Source: Pseudomonadota bacterium (GTDB lineage Bacteria > Pseudomonadota > Gammaproteobacteria > Natronospirales > REEB76). Taken from it: 5,392 nt of DNA. This document shows, piece after piece, positions 1-5,392 of the stretch. The translations under genes and the position numbers were made by a program. Position 1 is the stretch's first letter. Each line of letters begins with the position of its first letter. The notes under the pieces were generated by a model, which saw only the letters and a program-made list of their open reading frames with translations, was not told the DNA's origin and made no database searches. The stretch spans positions 1 to 5,392 of the forward strand of contig JAJYBN010000089.1 of NCBI GenBank assembly GCA_021779005.1. The letters run 5' to 3'.

Positions 1-219
1 GGGCGGGATGAACATCCAGCCCACCACTAACACCACCGGGAACAGCAGTGCCACAGCCACGATCAGGATCAGTACACTCTGACGTGGCCAGCCGAGGTTG
101 GGAATGATGCTGTTGGAAAGCTGAATTAAAATCCAAGCGGCAATGGCGTACACCGTCGCCACCCGGTAGATGTGGTGGCGCTTCAGGCGGGCCATGAAAC
201 TTAAGGTCTCATCAACCAT
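1..219 (-). CDS. N-terminal fragment of a membrane protein resembling the anchor of TPR/adenylate-cyclase-like sensor proteins
   Basis: The window holds the first 73 codons; the rest lies beyond the left edge. The ATG at 219 is preceded by CTGGGGATTCC, a reasonable Shine-Dalgarno, and by a good promoter. The protein begins with a short cytoplasmic stretch, then a basic motif FMARLKRHHIYRVATVYAIA (residues 8-27) that runs into a first membrane segment (about 22-40). A short loop containing P40 and W44-P45 leads to a second hydrophobic segment (about 48-70), ending in GWMFIPP. This 'LKRxxxYRVAxxYAxxxWxLIQ' pattern is familiar from the membrane anchors of large gammaproteobacterial proteins that carry TPR repeats or cyclase/CadC-like domains. 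That family assignment is from memory of the pattern, and the effector domain cannot be seen. It has no obvious link to the oxidase genes and is probably a separate transcription unit, sitting where some related loci carry a Sco1/SenC gene. Confidence 0.75.
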   Translation of the reverse strand, partial: MVDETLSFMARLKRHHIYRVATVYAIAAWILIQLSNSIIPNLGWPRQSVLILIVAVALLFPVVLVVGWMFIPP

Positions 220-248
220 GGAATCCCCAGCCGTTTGAGCGGCGCTTC

Positions 249-277
249 ACTATACGAGAAGCCAGTGGAAGGGACAA
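249..277 (-). promoter_or_regulatory. Sigma-70-like promoter for the left-edge membrane-protein gene
   Basis: On the minus strand TTGTCC (272-277) and TATAGT (249-254) are separated by exactly 17 bases. They match the -35 and -10 consensus at 4 of 6 and 5 of 6 positions. A start of transcription near 242 would give a leader of about 24 nucleotides before the ATG at 219. The leader begins with a small possible stem, GCCG (230-233) with CGGC (240-243). The promoter lies just after the end of ctaB and implies that the downstream gene can be expressed separately from the assembly operon. It is a sequence match only. Confidence 0.6.
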
Positions 278-325
278 TCAGGCGTGAATGATAGCGGCCG
301 CAGGCCATTCCTGCGTCTAATGAGA

Positions 326-1252
326 TCAACCAGAAAGCGATTGCATCAGCAGTGGCACGTAGTGATCCGCCAGTAGCAGGATAAAAATCGCCGTGAGATA
401 GACGATGGAATAACGGAAGGTGCGCATGGGCAAGCTGGGGTCACTGTTGAACCGCATGGCAAATGCGTACGCCAGAAAGATTCCGCCCAATATCAATGCA
501 CCTATTAGATACAACAATCCACTCATGCCGATGATATAGGGCAGCAGGCTCACCGCCACCAGCAGAATAGTGTAGAAAATGATATGCAGCACCGTATAGG
601 ACACGCCGTGGGTAACCGGCAGCATCGGGATACCCGCCTTGGCGTAATCCTCGCGCCGGTGAATAGCCAACGCCCAGAAATGCGGCGGGGTCCACACGAA
701 GATGATCAGGCATAACAGCAATGCACCTGCATCCACATGGTTAGTGACCGCAGCCCAGCCCAGCACCGGCGGCGCCGCGCCGGCGATGCCGCCGATAACG
801 ATATTTTGCGGCGAGGCGCGCTTCAGGAATCCTGTGTAGATGATGGCGTAACCGATGAGCGAAGCAAACGTGAGCGCCGCAGTAAGCCAGTTCACGAACA
901 CCAGCAGTACCAGCATGGACGACACACCGAGCATCAATGCATAAATGATTACCTGGCGCTCGGTCACATGACCCTGTGGCAACGGCCGGTGCCGGGTGCG
1001 AAACATGGCGGCGTCTGCGCGCCGGTCCAGCAGATGATTGATGGCAGAGGCACAGGATGCAGCCAGGCCAATGCCGATGGTGCCGAAAATGAATTGCCTA
1101 AGCGGCACCATGCCGGGCACCGCCAGGAGCATACCGACGATGGCTGTAAACACGATCAGCATCACGATGCGTGGCTTGCCGAGCTCGTAGTAATCCCACC
1201 AGCCAGCCTGGTCAGACTGCATGAATGTGGTTTCTTGTAATCGCGTGTTCAT
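326..1252 (-). CDS. ctaB: Protoheme IX farnesyltransferase (heme O synthase)
   Basis: This 308-residue integral membrane enzyme transfers a farnesyl group to heme B to make heme O, the first step towards heme A. It belongs to the UbiA prenyltransferase superfamily. The prenyl-diphosphate/Mg motif is NHLLDRRAD (N72, D76, D80), followed by RTRHRPLP (85-92). The CyoE-type signatures SPQNIVIGGIAGAAPPVLGW (147-166), TPPHFWALAIHRREDY (188-203) and AGIPMLPV (206-213) are all present. About eight or nine hydrophobic segments follow the short N-terminal tail, and the length is normal for the family. The frame stays open upstream to 1462, but that extension overlaps ctaA and has no family-like sequence. 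The ATG at 1252 overlaps the ctaA stop by four bases (ATGA), has GGAA upstream, and precedes the conserved ELGKPRIV start of the fold. M11 (position 1222) is a less likely alternative. It is the last gene of the SURF1-ctaA-ctaB operon. Confidence 0.96.
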   Translation of the reverse strand: MNTRLQETTFMQSDQAGWWDYYELGKPRIVMLIVFTAIVGMLLAVPGMVPLRQFIFGTIGIGLAASCASAINHLLDRRADAAMFRTRHRPLPQGHVTERQVIIYALMLGVSSMLVLLVFVNWLTAALTFASLIGYAIIYTGFLKRASPQNIVIGGIAGAAPPVLGWAAVTNHVDAGALLLCLIIFVWTPPHFWALAIHRREDYAKAGIPMLPVTHGVSYTVLHIIFYTILLVAVSLLPYIIGMSGLLYLIGALILGGIFLAYAFAMRFNSDPSLPMRTFRYSIVYLTAIFILLLADHYVPLLMQSLSG

Positions 1253-2259
1253 AAAAAAGATTCCGGTCGTGCCCATACCACCCAATTCAAGGAAACGATG
1301 GTCGCCAACAGCAAGGCGGCTACCCCTGTATGCGCGACCGTGAGTTCCAGCGGCAGCGCCAAGTGCACCATACCGATGCCGATGCCCGCCTGGCAAATCA
1401 CCAACGCGCCTGCGAGCCCGCCCAGCCATTTGATACCGTGATTGTGTCCCTTGAACAGGCACAGCAGTGCGGTCGCAAGCATCATGAGTAAAGTCACCAG
1501 CGCCCCCAGGCGATGCGTCATATGGATGGCTATCCGTGCGGGGTCGCTGAGAATACCACCCTGGTAATCAGGTCCGAGCCCGTGCCAGGAGAAGGCAGCG
1601 TGGAAATCCATCGGCGGCCACCACTGCACCTGGCAGGTGGGGAAATCTGGACAGGCGATACCTGCGTAGTTACTGCTGGTCCAGCCACCGAGCGCTATCT
1701 GGAACACCAGCACCACCAGCGCCAAAGCTGCCACCCAGCGCAACATCTTGCTGGCTGCATCACCACTGCGCAGATAGCCGCCAGCCTGCAAAACCAGCAA
1801 GACTAAAAGCGCGAACGTGGCATACCCGCCCAGTAGATGGCCCATGACCACCGGCGGAAACAGCAGCAGCGTGACCGTCCACATCCCCAGCAAGGCTTGA
1901 AAGATGACGGTTAGCAGTGCCAGAGACGGCAACAGCACCGGTTGAGCCGTATGACGCCTTCGCCGCCACCAGGCGATCACGGCCAGGATCAGGATCAGCA
2001 CCGCGAGACTGCCAGCGAAATAGCGGTGGATCATTTCTTTCCAGGCGCGTCCCGCGTGTAATGGGCGCCCGGCGTAACGCGTATCCGCTGTAGTGATGGC
2101 CCGGTGGGTGTCGGGCACGCTGATGTGGCCGTAGCAACCCGGCCAGTCGGGACAACCCAACCCGGCCTGTGAGAGTCGAACGTAGGCACCCAGCACGATC
2201 ACTACAAGCGCCAGAAATGCGGCCAGTATTGCTAGATATAGATACCCATTGCGCGTCAC
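1249..2259 (-). CDS. ctaA: Heme A synthase (Cox15/CtaA family)
   Basis: This 336-residue membrane protein oxidises the C8 methyl of heme O to a formyl group, giving heme A. It has the two pseudo-symmetric four-helix halves of the family. Likely heme-ligand histidines are H78 (in EMIHR), H141 (in VMGHLLGG), H249 (in HMTHR, with H246 nearby) and H310 (in VAHTG). E75, three residues before H78, matches the glutamate important in Bacillus CtaA. Both outer loops carry a cysteine pair, C36/C42 in CPDWPGC and C203/C209 in CPDFPTC, so this is the form with two disulfide loops. The start is GTG at 2259, 3 bases after the previous gene's stop, with GTGGGGGC upstream; translation from there gives a normal short lead into helix 1 (YVRLSQAGLG at 26-35). 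The stop overlaps the ctaB start as ATGA, which suggests translational coupling of the two heme A enzymes. Confidence 0.96.
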   Translation of the reverse strand: MTRNGYLYLAILAAFLALVVIVLGAYVRLSQAGLGCPDWPGCYGHISVPDTHRAITTADTRYAGRPLHAGRAWKEMIHRYFAGSLAVLILILAVIAWWRRRRHTAQPVLLPSLALLTVIFQALLGMWTVTLLLFPPVVMGHLLGGYATFALLVLLVLQAGGYLRSGDAASKMLRWVAALALVVLVFQIALGGWTSSNYAGIACPDFPTCQVQWWPPMDFHAAFSWHGLGPDYQGGILSDPARIAIHMTHRLGALVTLLMMLATALLCLFKGHNHGIKWLGGLAGALVICQAGIGIGMVHLALPLELTVAHTGVAALLLATIVSLNWVVWARPESFL

Positions 2260-2262
2260 TGC

Positions 2263-2895
2263 TTAAATGCCCCCACTCTGCCCGAGTAGGTGCCGTAGAT
2301 CCTTGAGCAGGCCCTCAGGATTTCCGGAGATGGAATAGCGCATGATGTAAAAGCCTCGCGCATCCACCAGATAGATGAACTTGCCGATATCCGGCATGGA
2401 TTTACCATCAACGCTGAACTGCTGTATGAATCTTTTGCCCTCCGGCCCGGAGATGTCGGCCACAGTGACATCTGCTTGCTGCCGCTCCAGTTTGGCTGGA
2501 TCCTCAGGAGCCCCCACGACCAGATACAGGCGTTGCACTGATTCTATTTTCTGGCCCATGGCATAGCGGATCTGGCGGGTAAGATATAAAGCCTCCTCGC
2601 AATCCGCATTGCAGGCTGCCGTACTCATATAAACCAGGGTGTACCGGTTCTTGAAGAAATCCGGCGCCAGGCTCTTGCCGGTCAAAGGTAGCGGTATTGG
2701 TGGTGTAACCAGCGCGCGCGCCGGCGTGATGAATTCGCCATGCTGGTTGGTACCGAAGTTAAAGTGATTGATATTAAGGTACAGAACCCAGGCGATGACA
2801 AGCGGAACCAGGAAGACCGCGGCCAATATCCCGACTATTAGCCAGGGCCTGTTGGGGCGCGTCGGCGGCGACATTGGTTCAGTGTTGTTATTCAT
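2263..2895 (-). CDS. SCO-like membrane-anchored thioredoxin-fold protein, probable cytochrome oxidase assembly factor
   Basis: A 210-residue protein with a proline-rich cytoplasmic tail, one membrane segment (about 18-40) and a periplasmic domain. The domain has the layout of an SCO/thioredoxin fold: a beta strand YTLVYM (85-90), then STAACNADCEEALYLTRQIR (91-110) with C95 and C99 as a CxxxC pair on a helix, a second strand LYLVVG (123-128) and FIYLVDARG (173-181) near the end. SCO copper chaperones use CxxxC plus a distal histidine just before the 'YLVD' strand. Here the aligned stretch is PDIGKFIYLVD with no histidine (see findings). Homologues in the same position between SURF1 and ctaA occur in Pseudomonas (PA0111-like) and are usually annotated only as hypothetical or oxidase assembly proteins. 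Its ATG overlaps the SURF1 stop by eight bases (ATGAATAA), so it is surely co-transcribed. The role in copper or thiol handling is inferred. Confidence 0.85.
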   Translation of the reverse strand: MNNNTEPMSPPTRPNRPWLIVGILAAVFLVPLVIAWVLYLNINHFNFGTNQHGEFITPARALVTPPIPLPLTGKSLAPDFFKNRYTLVYMSTAACNADCEEALYLTRQIRYAMGQKIESVQRLYLVVGAPEDPAKLERQQADVTVADISGPEGKRFIQQFSVDGKSMPDIGKFIYLVDARGFYIMRYSISGNPEGLLKDLRHLLGQSGGI

Positions 2896-3625
2896 GTTTA
2901 ATCCGTTTGCTATTCACCACGATCCAGATAATAAATAACGCCATAGCCAAAGCGAACCATTGCAGTGCGTAGGCATCGTGGCGCACCGGCGGGAAACCGA
3001 TATTGGGCTGCCAGTCGCGCATGAAACCATCCGCTTGGCTGGCGTCCAGCAGTAGCACCGGTTTGAGCAGTTTGCTGCCGTACAGTTCCACCAGGGTCTG
3101 ATAGCGCGGGTATAGCAATAATTTAGGCCAGCCGTCAGGCACTGTAGTCTTGCCTAGGCGTATGCCCGGCACCGGCAATATGCCCAAAACACCGCCCACG
3201 CTGCGGCCACTGGCGCCCACCTGCACCACCGGTAATGTTTTTACGCCTGGTTCACGAGCCACAAAACCACGGTTCACCAGCAGAATCTGCTGCCCGGGTT
3301 CCAGCACCAGGGGCGTAAGCACCTGGTAACCGACCTGGTCACCTTCCTGCATATCCTCAAGCAGCACTTGGTGAGCATTGTCATAGTGACCTTGCGCCTG
3401 CACATGCCGGTAACGTCCGAGGGCATCGAGCACTCCGGCATTCAGTGCCTGGTTAAGAGAGACCGGCGGCAGCATAGTCGCCTGCTGGTATTTCTCCAGC
3501 AGGGCACGCTTATACTCCGCGCGCCGCAACTGCCACATACCAAGCAACACCAGAACCACGAGCAGCACCAGCGTCGCCAGTGACGGCCACAGGCTCGGAT
3601 CAAATTGCCATTTGCCTACGCGCAT
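2888..3625 (-). CDS. SURF1 family cytochrome oxidase biogenesis protein
   Basis: A 245-residue inner-membrane protein with the SURF1 topology: an N-terminal membrane helix (about 14-30), a large periplasmic domain and a C-terminal helix (about 221-238). Signatures visible in order are LLGMWQLRRAEYK (27-39), RYRHVQAQGHY (71-81), GYQVLTPLVL (99-108), VNRGFV (117-122) and the C-terminal WQPNIGFPPVRHDAYALQWF (205-224) leading straight into the second helix. SURF1 proteins assist heme A insertion into subunit I, probably by binding or presenting heme. The length is normal. The ATG at 3625 gives the expected short N-terminus but has no clear Shine-Dalgarno (CACGCGGTC precedes it). It is the first gene of the assembly operon and lies 55 bases from the divergent DUF2909 gene. 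I could not find a convincing promoter in that gap. Confidence 0.95.
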   Translation of the reverse strand: MRVGKWQFDPSLWPSLATLVLLVVLVLLGMWQLRRAEYKRALLEKYQQATMLPPVSLNQALNAGVLDALGRYRHVQAQGHYDNAHQVLLEDMQEGDQVGYQVLTPLVLEPGQQILLVNRGFVAREPGVKTLPVVQVGASGRSVGGVLGILPVPGIRLGKTTVPDGWPKLLLYPRYQTLVELYGSKLLKPVLLLDASQADGFMRDWQPNIGFPPVRHDAYALQWFALAMALFIIWIVVNSKRIKHE

Positions 3626-3680
3626 GACCGCGTGCTAATTTGCCGCGAATCGTATCGAAAACACGGCAATGGCGTAATGC

Positions 3681-3899
3681 ATGTTCTCTGAAATCGTCAT
3701 CCTAGTCATTTTATCCGTCATCATCGTGAGCCTGTTCTCAGGTATGTACTTTCTGCTCCTCGACCGCGGCCAGTCAACGCGCATGGTCAAGGCGCTGACC
3801 GTTCGCATCGTCCTGTCGCTCATCCTGTTCGCGGTGCTTATGATCGGTTACTGGACAGGCTGGCTACACCCCCACGGCCTTTTGCCGCCGCGGCATTAA
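3681..3899 (+). CDS. Twin-transmembrane protein, DUF2909 family
   Basis: A 72-residue protein made almost entirely of two membrane helices (about 5-27 and 44-62) joined by a basic loop, DRGQSTRMVKALTVR (28-42), ending in a short tail WLHPHGLLPPRH. The conserved features of the DUF2909 family are present: SLFSGMYFLLLDRG in and after helix 1, then a K/R-ALT-R stretch and a helix ending in GYWTGW. These proteins are typically encoded between ctaE and SURF1, which suggests a role with the oxidase, but no biochemical function is known to me. It is the only oxidase-locus gene here on the plus strand, divergent from SURF1 and convergent with ctaE, with which it shares a terminator. The ATG at 3681 matches the family's usual start. 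No good Shine-Dalgarno is visible, and an overlapping out-of-frame ATG sits at 3677. Confidence 0.9.
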   Translation: MFSEIVILVILSVIIVSLFSGMYFLLLDRGQSTRMVKALTVRIVLSLILFAVLMIGYWTGWLHPHGLLPPRH

Positions 3900-3925
3900 C
3901 ATATCGCCTGGGATTGGAGTGAAAC

Positions 3926-3956
3926 AAGAAGCGCTGCCGCGGCAGCGCTTCTTTTT
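3926..3956. terminator. Perfect-palindrome intrinsic terminator between convergent DUF2909 and ctaE genes
   Basis: Bases 3926-3953 form a perfect 28-base palindrome centred on CCGCGG, giving a GC-rich stem of about 12 pairs with a 4-base loop. On the plus strand it runs directly into TTTTT (3952-3956), the classic form for ending the DUF2909 transcript. On the minus strand the stem is followed by TTGTTTC, a poorer but usable T-rich tract, 22 bases beyond the ctaE stop. It therefore probably ends both transcripts and separates the ctaD-ctaE unit from the SURF1-ctaB unit. Confidence 0.9.
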
Positions 3957-3975
3957 ATCTGTCAATCCACTTATA

Positions 3976-4851
3976 TCAAAGCCAGTACACGAAGATGAAC
4001 AGGCCCAGCCACACCACATCCACGAAATGCCAGTACCACGAGACCGCCTCAAAAGCGAAATGGTGCTGGGGTGTGAAATGCCCCTTGAGGGAGCGCAACA
4101 GGATCACCGTCAACATGATCGCGCCGAGGGTCACATGCAGGCCGTGGAATCCGGTGAGCATGAAGAACGTGGAACCGTAAATGCCGCTGCCAAGCGTCAA
4201 GTTCTGTTTAGTATAGGCTTCGATGTACTCGTGGGCCTGCAGCACCACGAATGAAAATCCCAGGATGATGGTGAACAGCAGGAACCAGCAGAGTTTCTTG
4301 CGATTGCCTTCCTTCAGGCCCCAGTGGGCGATGGTCACCGTCAGCCCGCTCGACAACAGGATCAGGGTGTTGATCGCCGCGATGCCGGCGGCAGACATGC
4401 TCTCGAAACTGCCGCCCACATTACCGGGCCCGTTACTGGGCCAGGTGGGTTCATAGCCTTTCCACAGCAACAGATTGGTAAACAGATTGTTACTGCTGCC
4501 CGCCAGCCAGTTGTCCACGAACACCCGCGCAAAAAACAGCGCGCCGAAGAACGCGCCGAAGAACATGACTTCGGAAAAGATGAAAAATGTCATGCCCCAG
4601 CGGAACGAGCGGTCAACCTGGTCGTTGTAAGTACCGCTTATACTTTCGCGGATCACGGTACCAAACCAGCCGAACATCATCAGGAGAATGATGATCATCC
4701 CCAGCAGGCACAGGTAGCCGCCGAATCCCACGCCCTCGAGCCACAGCGCACCACCGAGCGCCGTGGTGAACAGACCCACTGAACCCATGATGGGCCAGTG
4801 CGTGCCATTCGGGATGTAGTAATGGTTTGCGGCGCGCGCCTCTGCTGACAT
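3976..4851 (-). CDS. ctaE: Cytochrome c oxidase subunit III
   Basis: A 291-residue seven-helix membrane protein, the non-catalytic third subunit of aa3-type oxidase, which stabilises subunit I and lies near the proton-uptake path. Visible signatures are HYYIPNGTHWPIMGS at the N-terminus (10-24), FIFSEVMFFGAFFGALFFAR (90-109) with E94 at the place of the DCCD-reactive glutamate of mitochondrial subunit III, LTVTIAHWGLK (170-180), QAHEYIEA (205-212), FFMLTGFHGLHV (229-240) and the closing FEAVSWYWHFVDVVWLGLF (267-285). A long outer loop at about 112-152 is usual for proteobacterial members of this length. The ATG at 4851 is supported by a strong AGGAGA. Upstream lie the 49-codon gene and ctaD on the same strand; downstream is a strong terminator. 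Confidence 0.97.
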   Translation of the reverse strand: MSAEARAANHYYIPNGTHWPIMGSVGLFTTALGGALWLEGVGFGGYLCLLGMIIILLMMFGWFGTVIRESISGTYNDQVDRSFRWGMTFFIFSEVMFFGAFFGALFFARVFVDNWLAGSSNNLFTNLLLWKGYEPTWPSNGPGNVGGSFESMSAAGIAAINTLILLSSGLTVTIAHWGLKEGNRKKLCWFLLFTIILGFSFVVLQAHEYIEAYTKQNLTLGSGIYGSTFFMLTGFHGLHVTLGAIMLTVILLRSLKGHFTPQHHFAFEAVSWYWHFVDVVWLGLFIFVYWL

Positions 4852-4856
4852 GTTCT

Positions 4857-4862
4857 TCTCCT
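4857..4862 (-). promoter_or_regulatory. Strong ribosome binding site fixing the ctaE start
   Basis: The minus strand reads AGGAGA six bases (AAGAAC, counting the shared A) before the ATG at 4851, a near-consensus Shine-Dalgarno and the best one in the window. The neighbouring assembly genes have weak sites or depend on overlap with the gene before, so this difference fits the need for more of a structural subunit than of assembly factors. Confidence 0.8.
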
Positions 4863-4974
4863 GTAGTCTCGTATTCTCGCCGCACTCACAACGGCGTGTC
4901 GTTTTATCTCAATCTGCCCACATTCACTTCCAGAGCCACAGCTTGTTGCCAACCCGGGATTTCTGCAGTCCGCA

Positions 4975-5124
4975 TCAGCGATTATGCGTCCAGCGCATGA
5001 ATAGGATAAATCCCACATAAAATGCCACCGCCACCAGTGCGGCGATGATGGCGGTACGCACTGCGCGCCGCCGGCGCTGCTCCAGCGGAGCCTGTTCGGG
5101 GTTACTCATGGCAGTCGATGACAT
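4975..5124 (-). CDS. Small single-pass membrane protein, likely cytochrome oxidase small assembly protein
   Basis: A 49-codon reading frame between ctaD and ctaE. It has a polar, arginine-rich cytoplasmic N-terminus with EQRRRRAVRT, one membrane helix (AIIAALVAVAFYVGFILFM) and a short basic tail RWTHNR, so the positive-inside rule puts the N-terminus in the cytoplasm. This form, RRRR followed directly by one helix, is that of the tiny proteins annotated as cytochrome oxidase small assembly proteins next to ctaD in many proteobacteria; the match is by layout and position, not by a recognised motif. I chose the ATG at 5124 because GGGA lies seven bases upstream and it starts 12 bases after the ctaD stop. 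The in-frame ATG at 5109 would give 44 residues (MSNPEQ...) and is also possible. It lies where ctaG (Cox11) usually sits but has no Cox11 domain. Confidence 0.7.
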   Translation of the reverse strand: MSSTAMSNPEQAPLEQRRRRAVRTAIIAALVAVAFYVGFILFMRWTHNR

Positions 5125-5136
5125 CTGGGATTCCCA

Positions 5137-5392
5137 TCATTCATCCTGGTAGGGATGTGTCCAGATGAGATTCGCAGCCGGTGGTTCCATGAAACTGTGA
5201 TAGGGCGGTGGCGAAGGCAACGTCCATTCAAGACCGTGGGCACCTTCCCAGACTTTTGCCTCAGCTTTTTTGCCGCCGCGTACGCATTGGAAAATGACAT
5301 ACACGAACAACAATTGCGCTAAGCCGAAGGCGAACCCACCGATGGAAACGATCTGGTTCAAGTCGGTGAACTGCACCGGGTAATCCGGGATG
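5137..5392 (-). CDS. ctaD: Cytochrome c oxidase subunit I, C-terminal fragment
   Basis: The last 84 codons of the catalytic subunit, which carries heme a, heme a3 and CuB; these ligands are all upstream, outside the window. The first complete codon starts at 5391. The visible protein begins IPDYPVQFTDLNQIVSIGGF, the conserved link into the last membrane helix (about IVSIGGFAFGLAQLLFVYVI), and then the cytoplasmic tail with GLEWTLPSPPPYHSF, the hallmark C-terminal motif of bacterial aa3-type subunit I, ending HPYQDE. The stop is TGA at 5137. Nothing suggests truncation at this end. It is followed on the same strand by the small membrane protein gene and ctaE. Confidence 0.95.
   Translation of the reverse strand, partial: IPDYPVQFTDLNQIVSIGGFAFGLAQLLFVYVIFQCVRGGKKAEAKVWEGAHGLEWTLPSPPPYHSFMEPPAANLIWTHPYQDE

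Noticed and set aside
299..315. Stem-loop CGCAGG-CCATT-CCTGCG after ctaB, considered as a terminator
   Set aside because: The stem is only six pairs, a competing GGCC-TGC-GGCC pairing overlaps it, and there is no T-tract on the minus strand, so it does not meet the form of an intrinsic terminator.
737..1240. 167-codon plus-strand frame opposite ctaB
   Set aside because: It is the antisense of a strongly conserved gene, is low in hydrophobic residues and rich in H, R, Q and D, and matches no known protein type; this is a usual by-product of codon bias.
1253..1462. In-frame 70-codon upstream extension of ctaB
   Set aside because: It lies wholly inside ctaA in another frame, has an arginine- and glycine-rich composition typical of a shadow frame, and does not resemble the family; the ATG at 1252 overlapping the ctaA stop is the natural start.
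4324..4782. 152-codon plus-strand frame opposite ctaE
   Set aside because: It is antisense to ctaE, with repetitive E/Q/R/H composition and no start signal; a shadow.
4852..4974. Possible separate promoter for ctaE in the spacer after the small membrane gene
   Set aside because: GATAAAA-like and AATACG-like -10 candidates exist, but none has a fitting -35 at 16-18 bases; ctaE is more simply read as part of the ctaD transcript.
4695..5018. 107-codon minus-strand frame overlapping ctaE and the small membrane gene, considered as a possible ctaG remnant
   Set aside because: Most of it is ctaE read in the wrong frame, and the part outside ctaE has no Cox11-like motif or membrane helix.

Overview
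This window is the distal part of a cytochrome c oxidase (aa3-type, heme-copper) locus together with its heme A and assembly genes. Gene content and order (ctaD, ctaE, a divergent DUF2909 gene, SURF1, an SCO-like protein, ctaA, ctaB) match the arrangement known from Gammaproteobacteria such as Pseudomonas. The proteins look proteobacterial throughout, and I read the source as a gammaproteobacterium or a close relative. Nothing in the window fixes the genus.

Layout, read from the right-hand end because most genes are on the minus strand. (1) 5392-5137 is the C-terminus of oxidase subunit I (ctaD), cut by the window edge. (2) 5124-4975 is a 49-residue single-pass membrane protein, too short for routine ORF calling, resembling the small assembly proteins found beside ctaD. 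(3) 4851-3976 is subunit III (ctaE) with a strong ribosome binding site. The copper chaperone gene ctaG (Cox11), usually found between ctaD and ctaE, is not there. (4) 3926-3956 is a perfect 28-base palindrome with a T-tract, a terminator between convergent ctaE and the plus-strand DUF2909 gene (3681-3899). (5) 3625-326 is a compact assembly operon on the minus strand: SURF1, an SCO-like thioredoxin-fold protein with a CxxxC motif, heme A synthase (ctaA) and heme O synthase (ctaB). Its genes overlap or lie within 3 bases of each other. (6) 219-1 is the N-terminus of a membrane protein unrelated to the oxidase, with its own good sigma-70-like promoter at 249-277.

How the genes work together: CtaB farnesylates heme B to heme O and CtaA oxidises heme O to heme A. 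SURF1 is thought to help deliver heme A to subunit I. The SCO-like protein probably handles copper or thiols on the periplasmic side. CtaD and CtaE are structural subunits of the finished enzyme.

I see no mobile element, tRNA, rRNA, CRISPR array or clearly new defence-type system. The more unusual points are the missing ctaG with a tiny membrane protein in its place, the SCO-like protein that keeps the cysteine pair but seems to lack the distal copper-binding histidine, and the DUF2909 gene facing the other way between two terminated or divergent units.
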